Shown here: one piece after another, positions 34,936 to 43,388 of the stretch | Layout: every line of letters begins with the position of its first letter | Position numbering within the stretch: the first letter of the stretch is position 1 | From: Bacteroidales bacterium | GTDB taxonomy: Bacteria; Bacteroidota; Bacteroidia; Bacteroidales; Bacteroidaceae | Direction of reading: 5' to 3' | Assembly: GCA_004558865.1 (NCBI GenBank) | Contig: SFCY01000002.1 | Coordinates: forward strand, 1-53,346 | DNA length: 53,346 bases | Notes under the pieces: model-generated | What the model was told of the DNA's origin: nothing | Database searches by the model: none | The model's input: the letters and a program-made list of their open reading frames with translations, nothing else | Program-made: the position numbers and the translations under genes

Positions 34936-35059
34936 CTTTAAGTTAGGAGTTAGAGATAGGAGTTGTGGAGACGCTGAGGAAAGTTGATGACAACGTACAG
35001 GGCCACAGCTGCCTAAGAATATGAATTATGGAGTGTGATTTCCGAAATATAACTGATGG

Positions 35060-35150
35060 TCGCAAACTGCAATAAATCATGCATTATGCTTGATGCATTA
35101 TGCATAGTGCACGCTTTATGCATGAGAAACGCATTATGCATCGTGTTCTT
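35060..35150. repeat. Short GCATTATGCAT repeats over the start of the PLD gene
   Basis: Related segments CATGCATTATGC, GATGCATTATGCATAG, TTTATGCATGAG and CGCATTATGCATCG recur about every 20-25 bp. Their translation gives repeated DALCIV / HALCM / NALCIV peptides, so the last unit forms part of the signal peptide of the following gene. Confidence 0.6.
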
Positions 35151-36420
35151 GCTGTGTCTGTTAGAGCCTGCAAGGGCGCAACGTCACGACAGTCTGGCTG
35201 CAATTCAGAATTCGCAGCGGGCTGACTCCATGCTTGTCGGCCAACTGCGTCGGCACGGCGTGAGCTTTTCCAACGACAACTCCATTGCCCTTTTGATGAC
35301 GGGACAGGAAAAGTTTGACGATATGTTTGCCGCCATACGTCAGGCCAAGAGCAGCATACATCTTGAATACTTCAATTTCCGCAACGACTCCATCGCCCGT
35401 CGGCTCTTTGTCCTTCTCGGCCAGAAAGCCAAGGAGGGAGTTGAGGTGAGGGCCTTGTTTGATGCCTTCGGCAACATGTCCAACAACCGACCGCTGAAGC
35501 GGGCACATTTGGATTCCATCCGCGCCGAGGGCATAGAGATATTCAAGTTCGACCCCATCACCTTTCCGTGGGTCAACCATGTCTTCTCTCGCGACCATCG
35601 CAAGATAGTGGTCATCGATGGGCAAATAGCCTACACGGGTGGAATGAATGTGGCCGACTATTATATAAAAGGCACGGCTCAGGTGGGTTCGTGGAACGAC
35701 ATGCACTGCCGCATTGACGGCACTGAGGTGAACACACTGCAGGCCATCTTCCTGAGAATCTGGAACAAGGTGTCGGGACAAAACGTGCATGGTGCGAAAT
35801 ACTACCGCGGCTGGCGTCCCGCAGACTATTTCCACGGGCTGAAGCCCGACACCACCGCCACCCGCTACAAGAAGATGGTGGGAGTGGTCAACCGTGAGCC
35901 TCGTGTCTCCAATGAGATCATCCGTGAGTTCTATACCGACGCCATCAACGACGCGCGCGACTCCATAAAAATCATCAATCCCTACTTCACGCTCAACCCT
36001 ACCCTCATGCATGCCCTGAAGCGGGCAGTGAGGCGGGGCGTGAAGGTGGACATCATGCTCTCCACGCGAAGCGACATCCCCCTTACGCCCGATTGTGGGT
36101 TCTACAATGCCCACAAGCTCATGAAAGCCGGCTGCAATATCTACATGTACACCCCGGGTTTCCATCACACCAAAATCATCATGGTGGATGGACAGTTCTG
36201 CACGGTGGGATCGGCCAATCTCAATGCCCGCTCGCTCAACTTCGACTATGAGGAAAACTTGGTCATTGTGGACCCCTGCACGACCCGTGAGCTGGACCTG
36301 CTTTTCGAGCGGGAAAAGAAAGACTGTTGGCTGATGACAGAGGAGCGGTGGGATGAGTGGCGCACACCTTGGCAGAAGTTTCGCGGATGGTTGGGCAAGC
36401 GGTTGGCCCCATTCCTATAA
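35122..36420 (+). CDS. Secreted phospholipase D-like / cardiolipin synthase-like protein
   Basis: A 432-residue phospholipase D superfamily protein with both HKD motifs: HRKIVVIDGQIAYTGGMN and HHTKIIMVDGQFCTVGSANL. This two-motif layout is that of cardiolipin synthases, which join two phosphatidylglycerols. However, the usual two N-terminal membrane helices are replaced by a signal peptide (MRNALCIVFLLCLLEPARAQ). The frame opens at 35056 with a repeat-derived stretch; ATG at 35122 gives the clean signal peptide. The enzyme may act in the periplasm, as a ClsB/ClsC-like synthase or as a phospholipase or nuclease. Confidence 0.82.
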   Translation: MRNALCIVFLLCLLEPARAQRHDSLAAIQNSQRADSMLVGQLRRHGVSFSNDNSIALLMTGQEKFDDMFAAIRQAKSSIHLEYFNFRNDSIARRLFVLLGQKAKEGVEVRALFDAFGNMSNNRPLKRAHLDSIRAEGIEIFKFDPITFPWVNHVFSRDHRKIVVIDGQIAYTGGMNVADYYIKGTAQVGSWNDMHCRIDGTEVNTLQAIFLRIWNKVSGQNVHGAKYYRGWRPADYFHGLKPDTTATRYKKMVGVVNREPRVSNEIIREFYTDAINDARDSIKIINPYFTLNPTLMHALKRAVRRGVKVDIMLSTRSDIPLTPDCGFYNAHKLMKAGCNIYMYTPGFHHTKIIMVDGQFCTVGSANLNARSLNFDYEENLVIVDPCTTRELDLLFEREKKDCWLMTEERWDEWRTPWQKFRGWLGKRLAPFL

Positions 36421-36430
36421 TCTTATGGTC

Positions 36431-36500
36431 GGTTCTAAAAATTACATATATACAAGATCGGCTTGGTTTCTAAACCTAATTTTTAGAACCAGCCTTATCT
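36431..36500. repeat. Dispersed AT-rich repeat, copy 2
   Basis: Perfect 13-nt arms GGTTCTAAAAATT (36431-36443) and AATTTTTAGAACC (36478-36490). The interior ACATATATACA..TTGGTTTCTAAACC and the right flank AGCCTTA match copy 1 at 71-129. It lies between the PLD gene and the LuxR-type gene, ending 9 bp before the latter's ATG. Confidence 0.75.
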
Positions 36501-36508
36501 TTAAGAAA

Positions 36509-37102
36509 ATGACAGAGAACAATATGCAACCCAAATGTGCCGTCATTCTCGGCAACACCCTTTCCACCATAGGCTTGCGTCAGATTCTTGAGGAGGTGAT
36601 GCCCATTCTTCAGGTGGACACGTTCAGCACCATGAGCCAGCTCTTGGCCAAGAATCCCGAGCAGTATGTCCATTTCTTCGCGGCCCAGGAGATAGTGGTT
36701 TCCAATATGGCATTCTTCAACCAGCACAGAATGAGGACCATCGTGCTGACCACCCAGAACGACCCGTCGACATGGCTCAACGGCTTCCACAACATCTGCG
36801 CCAACCAGGAAGAGGACGCCCTCGTGAGGCAGTTCCTCGCCCTTGTGCAGCATGCCCACGCCCATGGCCGCAATCTGCCCCCCGTGGCAAGGCCGAAGCT
36901 CTTGAGCGACCGTGAGGTAGAGGTGCTCTCGCTCATCGTGCGTGGCTACATCAACAAGGAGATAGCCGAGCAGCTCAACATCAGCATCACTACGGTGATC
37001 TCCCACCGCAAGAACATCATGGCCAAGTTGGGCGTGCGCAGCGTGAGCGCCCTCACCATCTATGCCGTGATGCATGGCTACGTCGACATCAGCGACATCT
37101 GA
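36509..37102 (+). CDS. LuxR-type helix-turn-helix transcriptional regulator
   Basis: A 197-residue DNA-binding protein. The C-terminus is a LuxR/FixJ HTH domain (LSDREVEVLSLIVRGYINKE, then EIAEQLNISITTVISHRKNI). The N-terminal part (about 1-115) looks like a degenerate receiver without a clear phosphoacceptor Asp, so phosphorylation control is doubtful. The frame opens at 36353 inside the PLD gene; ATG at 36509 is preferred. A possible restart is MQPKC, 5 codons on. The repeat copy immediately upstream could be its operator or leader. Confidence 0.85.
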   Translation: MTENNMQPKCAVILGNTLSTIGLRQILEEVMPILQVDTFSTMSQLLAKNPEQYVHFFAAQEIVVSNMAFFNQHRMRTIVLTTQNDPSTWLNGFHNICANQEEDALVRQFLALVQHAHAHGRNLPPVARPKLLSDREVEVLSLIVRGYINKEIAEQLNISITTVISHRKNIMAKLGVRSVSALTIYAVMHGYVDISDI

Positions 37103-37165
37103 TCAACCCCGAACCCAACACTTCAACCCCCTAACTCCTAAGACGCATAACTTCTAACTCGAAAA

Positions 37166-37197
37166 TTTGTTGATTACAACGGATTTTTGTAACTTTG
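37166..37197 (+). promoter_or_regulatory. Promoter of ileS
   Basis: TTTG (37166-37169), 20 bp, TAACTTTG (37190-37197). It is a full consensus match located inside the extended reading frame and so supports the ATG at 37236. Confidence 0.82.
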
Positions 37198-37235
37198 CCC
37201 TCCAAGAATGGAAAAATAAATCAAACAACAGGAAT

Positions 37236-40200
37236 ATGGGTAAAAAGTTTGCAGAGCACAGTCATCTTGACCTCACAAAGATAAACGAGGAGGTGCTGGC
37301 CGAGTGGGAGAAAAACGACATCTTCCACAAAACAATAGATGAGAGAAAAGGATGTCCGCAACACGTCTTCTTTGAAGGTCCTCCTTCAGCCAACGGACAT
37401 CCCGGCATCCATCATGTTCTGGCCCGTGCCATCAAGGACTCCTTCAACCGCTACAAGACCATGCAGGGCTTTCAGGTGAAACGCAAGGCCGGATGGGACA
37501 CACACGGACTTCCCGTGGAGATTGGAGTGGAGAAGGAACTCGGCATCACCAAGAAAGACATCGACAACAAGACTTCCGACAAATACATCTCCACCGAAGA
37601 CTACAACCGCAAATGCCGCGAGAACGTGATGAAGTTCACGGCCGAGTGGAGACAGCTGACCGAGGAGATGGGATATTTCGTCGACCTTGACCATCCCTAT
37701 ATCACTTACGACAACAAGTATATCGAGACACTTTGGTGGCTGCTCAAGCAACTCTACAACAAGGGGCTGCTCTATAAGGGCTACACCATCCAGCCCTATT
37801 CGCCTGCAGCAGGTACGGGACTTTCCAGCCACGAGCTGAACCAGCCCGGCTGCTACCGCGACGTGAAGGACACAACGGTGACCGCCTTGTTCAAAGTGAC
37901 TGACCTTGCCGGGCTGGCAAAGGACAAGGACTTGCTCTGTGGATGGGGAGAGACCTGCTTCATGGCATGGACCACCACGCCTTGGACGTTGCCCTCCAAC
38001 ATTGCACTCTGCGTGGGTCCCAAGATAGACTATGTGGCCCTGCGCACATACAACCCTTACACGGCAGAGAAGATAACGGTGATTATGGCCGAATCCCGCG
38101 TGGGAGCTTATTTCAAGGCCGAGGCTGAGATGCGCGACGAGGATGAAATGCCCGAGTTCAAGAAAGGCGACAAGCTCGTGCCCTATCGTGTCGTAGCCCA
38201 CTATAAGGGTACTGACCTGTTGGAAATGCACTACCAGCAGCTCATGCCGTGGGTGAGACCGTGTGAGAAAGTGGATGAGTGGTCGGTAGACTTCGTGAAG
38301 GACTATGCCAACCAGCATCCCGAAAAGGTGTTCGAGGGAGAGAATGGCCACGACCACTTCGTGGAGATGGAAGACCAGGCTTTCCGGGTGATTCCCGGCG
38401 ACTATGTCACAACCGATGATGGTACTGGCATCGTGCATATTGCCAGTACGTTTGGCGCTGACGATGCCAAGGTGGCACGCGCTGCCCATGTGCCGGCACT
38501 CTATCTTATCTCCAAGAAGGGCGAGACACGGCCTATGGTGGACCTGCAGGGCAAGTACTACCTGATGGAGGAGCTAGATGACAACTTCTTGAATCGCTGT
38601 GTGGACAAGCAGGCCTACGGACACCACGCAGGCGACTACGTGAAGAACGCCTACGACCCGAAGTTCAATCCCGAGGGTGTGTGGGACCGCAAGGCATCAG
38701 AGAAGAGCGAGGACCTGAACATCGTCATCTGTATGGAGATGAAAATGGAGGGACAGGCCTTCCGCATCGAGAAGATGACCCACAACTATCCCCACTGCTG
38801 GCGCACGGACAAGCCCATCCTCTATTATCCCCTCGACAGCTGGTTCATCAAGGATACACAGTGCAAGGAACGATTGGTGGCCTTGAACAAGACAATTCGC
38901 TGGCAACCCGAGTCGACGGGTACAGGCAGGTTTGGCAACTGGCTGGAGAACCTCAACGACTGGAACTTGTCGCGCTCTCGCTTCTGGGGTACGCCGCTTC
39001 CCATCTGGCGCGACGAGAATCGCGGAGAGAAGTGCATCGGTTCGGTGGACGAACTCTATCGCGAGATAGAGAAGGCCGTGAAGGCTGGTGTGATGAAGAG
39101 CAATCCCTTGAAGGACAGGGGATTCGTTCCCGGAGACTATTCGCAGGAGAACTACGACAAGATAGACCTGCACCGTCCGTACGTGGACGACATCGTGCTG
39201 GTCAACGATGAGGGCAAGCCTATGCACCGTGAGAGTGACTTGATTGATGTATGGTTCGACTCTGGTTCAATGCCTTTCGCACAGTTGCACTATCCCTTCG
39301 AGGGCGAGATCAACGCTGAAGGACTGAAGAAGACAGGAAAGACAGAGGCTGAATACCGCAAGGAGTTGATGGAAAGCAACTATGAGGGCATTCCTGTGCC
39401 ACCCGCTTTCTTCCCGGCCGACTTCATCAATGAGGGTGTGGACCAAACAAGAGGATGGTTCTTCACCCTCCATGCCATCGCCGTGATGGTGTTTGACAGT
39501 GTTGCCTTCAAGAATGTCATCAGTTCCGGCTTGGTGCTCGACGCCAAGGGCAACAAGATGTCAAAGCATGTGGGCAATGTGGTGAATCCTTTTGAAATGA
39601 TCAACAAGTATGGTGCCGACGCTGTGCGATTCTATATGCTCACCAACTCAGAGCCTTGGGACAACCTGAAGTTCGATCCCGAGGGCGTTGACGAGGTGAG
39701 GCGCAAGTTCTTCGGAACGCTTTACAACACCTACAGCTTCTTCGCCCTCTATGCCAATGTCGACGGCTTCGACACAAAGGCTCCACAGGTGCCCATGGAA
39801 AAGCGGCAGGAGATTGACCGCTGGATCCTCTCCTGCCTCAACACCTTGGTGAAGAATACGACGGCCGAGATGGAGAATCTCGACCCGACGCGAGCTGGAA
39901 GACTCATCGATGCTTTTGTCAACGACGACCTGAGCAACTGGTATGTGCGCTTGAACCGCAAGCGGTTCTGGGGAAAGGAGATGAGCGAGGACAAACTCTC
40001 CGCTTACCAAACACTCTACACCTGTCTGATGACGGTGGCCAAGCTCTTGGCGCCCTACGCACCCTTCTATGCCGACCAGCTCTACCACGATTTGGGAGGC
40101 GAGATGGAGAGTGTGCATTTGGAACGCTATCCCAAGGCCGACGAGTGTCTAGTGGACAAAGACCTTGAGGACCGCATGGGAATGGCTCAGAAGATTACAT

Positions 40201-40892
40201 CCATGGTGCTCGCCCTGCGCCGCAAGGTGAACATCAAGGTGCGCCAGCCGTTGCAGCAGATTATGATACCCGCGGTCGACGACAATCAGAAACAGCACAT
40301 CGAGGCCGTGGCCGACTTGATAAAGAATGAAGTCAACGTGAAGGAGTTGAAATTCGTTGAGGGACAGGGCATCCTTGTCAAGAAGGTGAAGTGCAACTTC
40401 CGAGTCATGGGAAAGAAATTTGGCAAGATGATGAAGACTGTGGCTGCAAAGATGGCTACGCTATCGCAGGAGGAAATCGCCCAGATGGAGGCTCGGGGCA
40501 GCTACAGCTTTGAGGCCGACGGACAACAACTCACCGTAGAGGCAGCCGATGTTGAGATTATCTCTGAGGACATCCCCGGATGGCTCGTTGCCAACGAGGG
40601 CAACCTGACCGTGGCCCTCGAAGTGGAACTAACCGACGAACTGCGCCAGGAGGGCATGGCACGAGAGTTGGTCAACCGTATTCAGAATCTGCGTAAGGAT
40701 TCCGGACTGGAAATCACCGACCGTGTGGTGGTGACCATTGCCCCCAATGCCGAGACCGACGCAGCCATCAGCAGCTTCGGGGATATGATAAAGAGCCAGG
40801 TGCTCGCCAACGATATTGTCGTGGCTGACAACGACGGTACTGAAATCGAGTTTGACAACTTCAAGTTGAACATCAAAGTAGTAAAAGCCTGA
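37236..40892 (+). CDS. ileS: Isoleucine--tRNA ligase
   Basis: A class I synthetase of 1218 residues that charges tRNA-Ile. The HIGH-type site is GPPSANGHPGIHHVLARAI (about 50-68). WDTHGLPVEIGVEKELG follows. The editing domain occupies about 210-550. The KMSKS site is GNKMSKHVGNVVNPFEM (near 770), with the anticodon-binding and C-terminal domains after it. The great length and the GHPGIHH form resemble the long, eukaryote-like IleS2 class, often tolerant of mupirocin; that is family knowledge, not shown here. The frame opens at 37167, but the promoter occupies that region. Confidence 0.96.
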   Translation: MGKKFAEHSHLDLTKINEEVLAEWEKNDIFHKTIDERKGCPQHVFFEGPPSANGHPGIHHVLARAIKDSFNRYKTMQGFQVKRKAGWDTHGLPVEIGVEKELGITKKDIDNKTSDKYISTEDYNRKCRENVMKFTAEWRQLTEEMGYFVDLDHPYITYDNKYIETLWWLLKQLYNKGLLYKGYTIQPYSPAAGTGLSSHELNQPGCYRDVKDTTVTALFKVTDLAGLAKDKDLLCGWGETCFMAWTTTPWTLPSNIALCVGPKIDYVALRTYNPYTAEKITVIMAESRVGAYFKAEAEMRDEDEMPEFKKGDKLVPYRVVAHYKGTDLLEMHYQQLMPWVRPCEKVDEWSVDFVKDYANQHPEKVFEGENGHDHFVEMEDQAFRVIPGDYVTTDDGTGIVHIASTFGADDAKVARAAHVPALYLISKKGETRPMVDLQGKYYLMEELDDNFLNRCVDKQAYGHHAGDYVKNAYDPKFNPEGVWDRKASEKSEDLNIVICMEMKMEGQAFRIEKMTHNYPHCWRTDKPILYYPLDSWFIKDTQCKERLVALNKTIRWQPESTGTGRFGNWLENLNDWNLSRSRFWGTPLPIWRDENRGEKCIGSVDELYREIEKAVKAGVMKSNPLKDRGFVPGDYSQENYDKIDLHRPYVDDIVLVNDEGKPMHRESDLIDVWFDSGSMPFAQLHYPFEGEINAEGLKKTGKTEAEYRKELMESNYEGIPVPPAFFPADFINEGVDQTRGWFFTLHAIAVMVFDSVAFKNVISSGLVLDAKGNKMSKHVGNVVNPFEMINKYGADAVRFYMLTNSEPWDNLKFDPEGVDEVRRKFFGTLYNTYSFFALYANVDGFDTKAPQVPMEKRQEIDRWILSCLNTLVKNTTAEMENLDPTRAGRLIDAFVNDDLSNWYVRLNRKRFWGKEMSEDKLSAYQTLYTCLMTVAKLLAPYAPFYADQLYHDLGGEMESVHLERYPKADECLVDKDLEDRMGMAQKITSMVLALRRKVNIKVRQPLQQIMIPAVDDNQKQHIEAVADLIKNEVNVKELKFVEGQGILVKKVKCNFRVMGKKFGKMMKTVAAKMATLSQEEIAQMEARGSYSFEADGQQLTVEAADVEIISEDIPGWLVANEGNLTVALEVELTDELRQEGMARELVNRIQNLRKDSGLEITDRVVVTIAPNAETDAAISSFGDMIKSQVLANDIVVADNDGTEIEFDNFKLNIKVVKA

Positions 40893-40900
40893 TGATGAAC

Positions 40901-40945
40901 CATCCAACCTGAAAGAGGAAGCGTATTCCCCTTTCTGGTTGGATG
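40901..40945 (+). terminator. Terminator of ileS
   Basis: 15-nt arms CATCCAACCTGAAAG / CTTTCTGGTTGGATG with one mismatch and a 15-nt loop, followed by AATTCATTTTTG, 8 bp after ileS. Confidence 0.75.
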
Positions 40946-41007
40946 AATTCATTTTTGAGTCAATAATATCAACATAGCAACAATACAAACCTAAAACCAC
41001 TTACACT

Positions 41008-41388
41008 ATGGAGAAAAAGCGTTACAGCGATGAGGAATTCGAGGAGTTCCGCGCAATCATCAATGAGAAACTCGCAGTGGCACGAAAGAGCTACAATGAT
41101 ATGATGCGGCAGTTGACCTACAAGGATTCAAACGACGTGATGGACACATCTCCAGGTTATAAGGCTGTGGAAGATGGAAGCGTGATGCAGGCCAAGGAGG
41201 AGCTTGTGACAATGGCACAGCGTCAGCAGAAGTTTATCCGTTCATTGGAGGCCGCACTGGTCAGGATCGAGAACAAGACCTACGGTATCGACCGCTATAC
41301 GGGTGAGCTCATTCCCAAAGAGCGTCTGAGGGCTGTGCCTCACGCAACACTGAGCGTCAACTCGAAGATGACGCACAGGCAGCATTGA
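41008..41388 (+). CDS. DksA/TraR family protein lacking zinc-finger cysteines
   Basis: A 126-residue DksA/TraR-type protein, a class that binds the RNA polymerase secondary channel. The N-terminal coiled coil carries KEELVTMAQRQQKFIRSLEAALVRIENKTYG. The C-terminus keeps the family's TGELIPKERLRAVPHATL signature. Where relatives have Cys (YGIC-R), this one has Asp (YGIDRYTG), and no cysteine is present in the whole protein. It must therefore fold without the zinc site. It lies upstream of lspA, with 133 bp between that hold no clear terminator. Confidence 0.88.
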   Translation: MEKKRYSDEEFEEFRAIINEKLAVARKSYNDMMRQLTYKDSNDVMDTSPGYKAVEDGSVMQAKEELVTMAQRQQKFIRSLEAALVRIENKTYGIDRYTGELIPKERLRAVPHATLSVNSKMTHRQH

Positions 41389-41521
41389 GATAGAGTCGCC
41401 CCAACGCGATGCATGGGCAAGGCAATGGGCTTCTCCGTGGCAGGAATCCTCGGCTTTGCCCAACCCAACAGAGAATGACGCTGAAGAGGAAAGCCTTCAG
41501 CTGGTAGAAAACAAACGTCTA

Positions 41522-42202
41522 ATGAAAAATAAAATCGGACTGACCGACGGCCGCGTGGCCGTCATGCTCATCACCGCTATCCTGATAATTGACCAAATCA
41601 TCAAGATAGCGGTCAAAACCCACCTGTGTCTTGGCGAGTCCATCCACGTGACTAACTGGTTTTACATCGTGTTTGTGGAGAACGCGGGCATGGCATACGG
41701 CCTACAATTGTTGAACAAGATATTCCTAAGCCTTTTCCGCATTGTCGCTGTAGTCCTGTTGGGGTGGTATCTGCATTGGGAAATCAAGCACCATGGTCGT
41801 ACGCGGTATGTGCTGATTCTCTCTCTCATCATAGCAGGTGCGGCGGGCAACATCATCGACTGCATGTTCTATGGACTCATCTTCTCTGCAGCGTCGCCAT
41901 TCTCCGTGTCCACCTTTGTCAGCTTGGGGCAGGGCTATGCGCCATTCCTGATGGGCAAGGTGGTAGACATGTTCTATTTCCCGCTCATTGTCACGACTTG
42001 GCCCGAGTGGGTGCCCATGGTGGGCGGCAATGAATTTGTCTTCTTCTCGCCGGTCTTCAACTTTGCCGACGCCTCCATATCCGTGGGTGTCATTCTGTTG
42101 ATTATATTCTGCCGCAAAGACTTTGAGCGTATCACCATCGCTTTCTCACGCAAGAAGCAATTGCCCGGAGACTTCAATGGGGAGGATAAGGATGAAGGGT
42201 AA
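41522..42202 (+). CDS. lspA: Lipoprotein signal peptidase II
   Basis: Inner-membrane aspartyl protease that removes signal peptides from prolipoproteins. At 226 residues it is longer than E. coli LspA because of a loop insert between the third and fourth helices (about 117-145 and 158-175), as in other Bacteroidota. The catalytic Asp residues are in GKVVDMFYF (D149) and FNFADASISVGV (D183). GNIID precedes the first. The frame opens at a TTG at 41456; ATG at 41522 (MKNKIGLTDGR) is chosen. It overlaps the next gene, a lipoprotein it would process, by 11 bp. Confidence 0.94.
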   Translation: MKNKIGLTDGRVAVMLITAILIIDQIIKIAVKTHLCLGESIHVTNWFYIVFVENAGMAYGLQLLNKIFLSLFRIVAVVLLGWYLHWEIKHHGRTRYVLILSLIIAGAAGNIIDCMFYGLIFSAASPFSVSTFVSLGQGYAPFLMGKVVDMFYFPLIVTTWPEWVPMVGGNEFVFFSPVFNFADASISVGVILLIIFCRKDFERITIAFSRKKQLPGDFNGEDKDEG

Positions 42203-43130
42203 CTCCAAATGGCAGGTCATGCCCAGCGTGATTGCCGCCTTGTTTGTTGCCCTGGCTTTTGTTGGCTGCAAACCGGGTGTGCCACACCAGTATATCCAAC
42301 CCGACGAGTTGGAGGAAATCCTCTACGATTATCATTTGGCAGATGGAATGCTCGCCTCGCGTCCTGCCGGAGACAAGGCTGACCAGACTGTCGCCTATCA
42401 TGCAGCCGTGTTGAAGAAACACCATGTCACCCAGGCTGAGTTCGACTCTTCAATGGTGTATTATATGCGCAATGCGGAAGTGCTTCATGGCATCTATGAG
42501 AAGTTGGGCGAGCGCATGCAAAAGGAGGTGAGGAATCTTGGTGGGGAATCTTCCATTGTGGCCGGTCAGTATACAGCCAGGGGCGATACGGCAAGCATCT
42601 GGAACGAACCGTCGTTTATGGTTCTTTTTTCTAAGGTGCCTTTCAACTACCGGTCGTTCAGCATCAAAGTGGACACAGCGTTTCACGCGGGTGACATGTT
42701 GCTGCTGAGTTTCAACTCGCAGTTCATCTTCCAAGATGGAATGCGCGACGGCAATGTGGTGTTGGCCATCGTTCTGAAAAACGATAGTGTAGTCTCCCGT
42801 AGCGTGCGCCTATCTTCTGATATGCCCAATGTCTTGCAGGTCAGCGACGACGCATTCATCGGCATCAAGGAAGTAAAGGGCTACTTCCAGCTCAACACCT
42901 CACCCAACAGCATGACCGTGTCGACCATGCGCTTGATGTTCTTGGAGAACATTCAGCTGCTGCGCATGCACCGCAAAAAACCAGAGCCAAACACTCAGGG
43001 GCAGAGTCACGACTCGATACAAATAAAGGGAGGGGCCAATGCACCCGTGGGTCAACCTTTGCAACCAAGCCCTTCCAATAAGCCGGCGGTTCCGGCCAAT
43101 CTCCCTTCTTCCGCTTTGCGCCGTCCATGA
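42192..43130 (+). CDS. DUF4296 lipoprotein
   Basis: A 312-residue lipoprotein with lipobox AFVGC (Cys26) and an N-terminal DUF4296 domain (about 30-125, including PDELEEILYDYHLADGML). The domain is specific to Bacteroidota and usually encoded next to lspA. The rest is beta-rich and ends in a Pro/Gln/Ser-rich tail. The start is decided by GGAGG at 42181-42185, seven bases before ATG 42192, overlapping lspA. A longer frame to 42123 is rejected. Function unknown. Confidence 0.88.
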   Translation: MKGNSKWQVMPSVIAALFVALAFVGCKPGVPHQYIQPDELEEILYDYHLADGMLASRPAGDKADQTVAYHAAVLKKHHVTQAEFDSSMVYYMRNAEVLHGIYEKLGERMQKEVRNLGGESSIVAGQYTARGDTASIWNEPSFMVLFSKVPFNYRSFSIKVDTAFHAGDMLLLSFNSQFIFQDGMRDGNVVLAIVLKNDSVVSRSVRLSSDMPNVLQVSDDAFIGIKEVKGYFQLNTSPNSMTVSTMRLMFLENIQLLRMHRKKPEPNTQGQSHDSIQIKGGANAPVGQPLQPSPSNKPAVPANLPSSALRRP

Positions 43131-43351
43131 GAAGGGTAGGAGCCCACGATGTTGTGGGAGATGGGAGACGGCTCCATCAGGCAGTGGTGGAGATTGAGGG
43201 GCAACAGGTGGTCAACTGCTATGAGTTTCGCGACGAGTTGCCCATGACCGAGTGGCTTGGTGGCACCATCCGCTTGGTGGTTTCGGCTGATGGAATGCGC
43301 CAAGCCTGGTGGAACGGGCATCTGCTTGTTGACTTAGAAAACGATATTTAA
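43127..43351 (+). CDS. Small protein of unknown function
   Basis: A 74-residue ORF whose ATG overlaps the DUF4296 stop codon in the ATGA arrangement, typical of coupled translation. Its composition is protein-like (EWLGGTIRLVVSADGMRQAW, then WNGHLLVDL), with no signal peptide or membrane helix. I recognise no family. It may be the last gene of the lspA transcript. Conservation at this locus would confirm it. Confidence 0.6.
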   Translation: MRRVGAHDVVGDGRRLHQAVVEIEGQQVVNCYEFRDELPMTEWLGGTIRLVVSADGMRQAWWNGHLLVDLENDI

Positions 43352-43388
43352 CATCCTGTAACCTATTTCTAATTATTAAACAATTGTT

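Noticed and set aside
42123..42191. Earlier start of the DUF4296 gene inside lspA
   Set aside because: GGAGG directly precedes ATG 42192, and that start gives a proper lipoprotein signal peptide.
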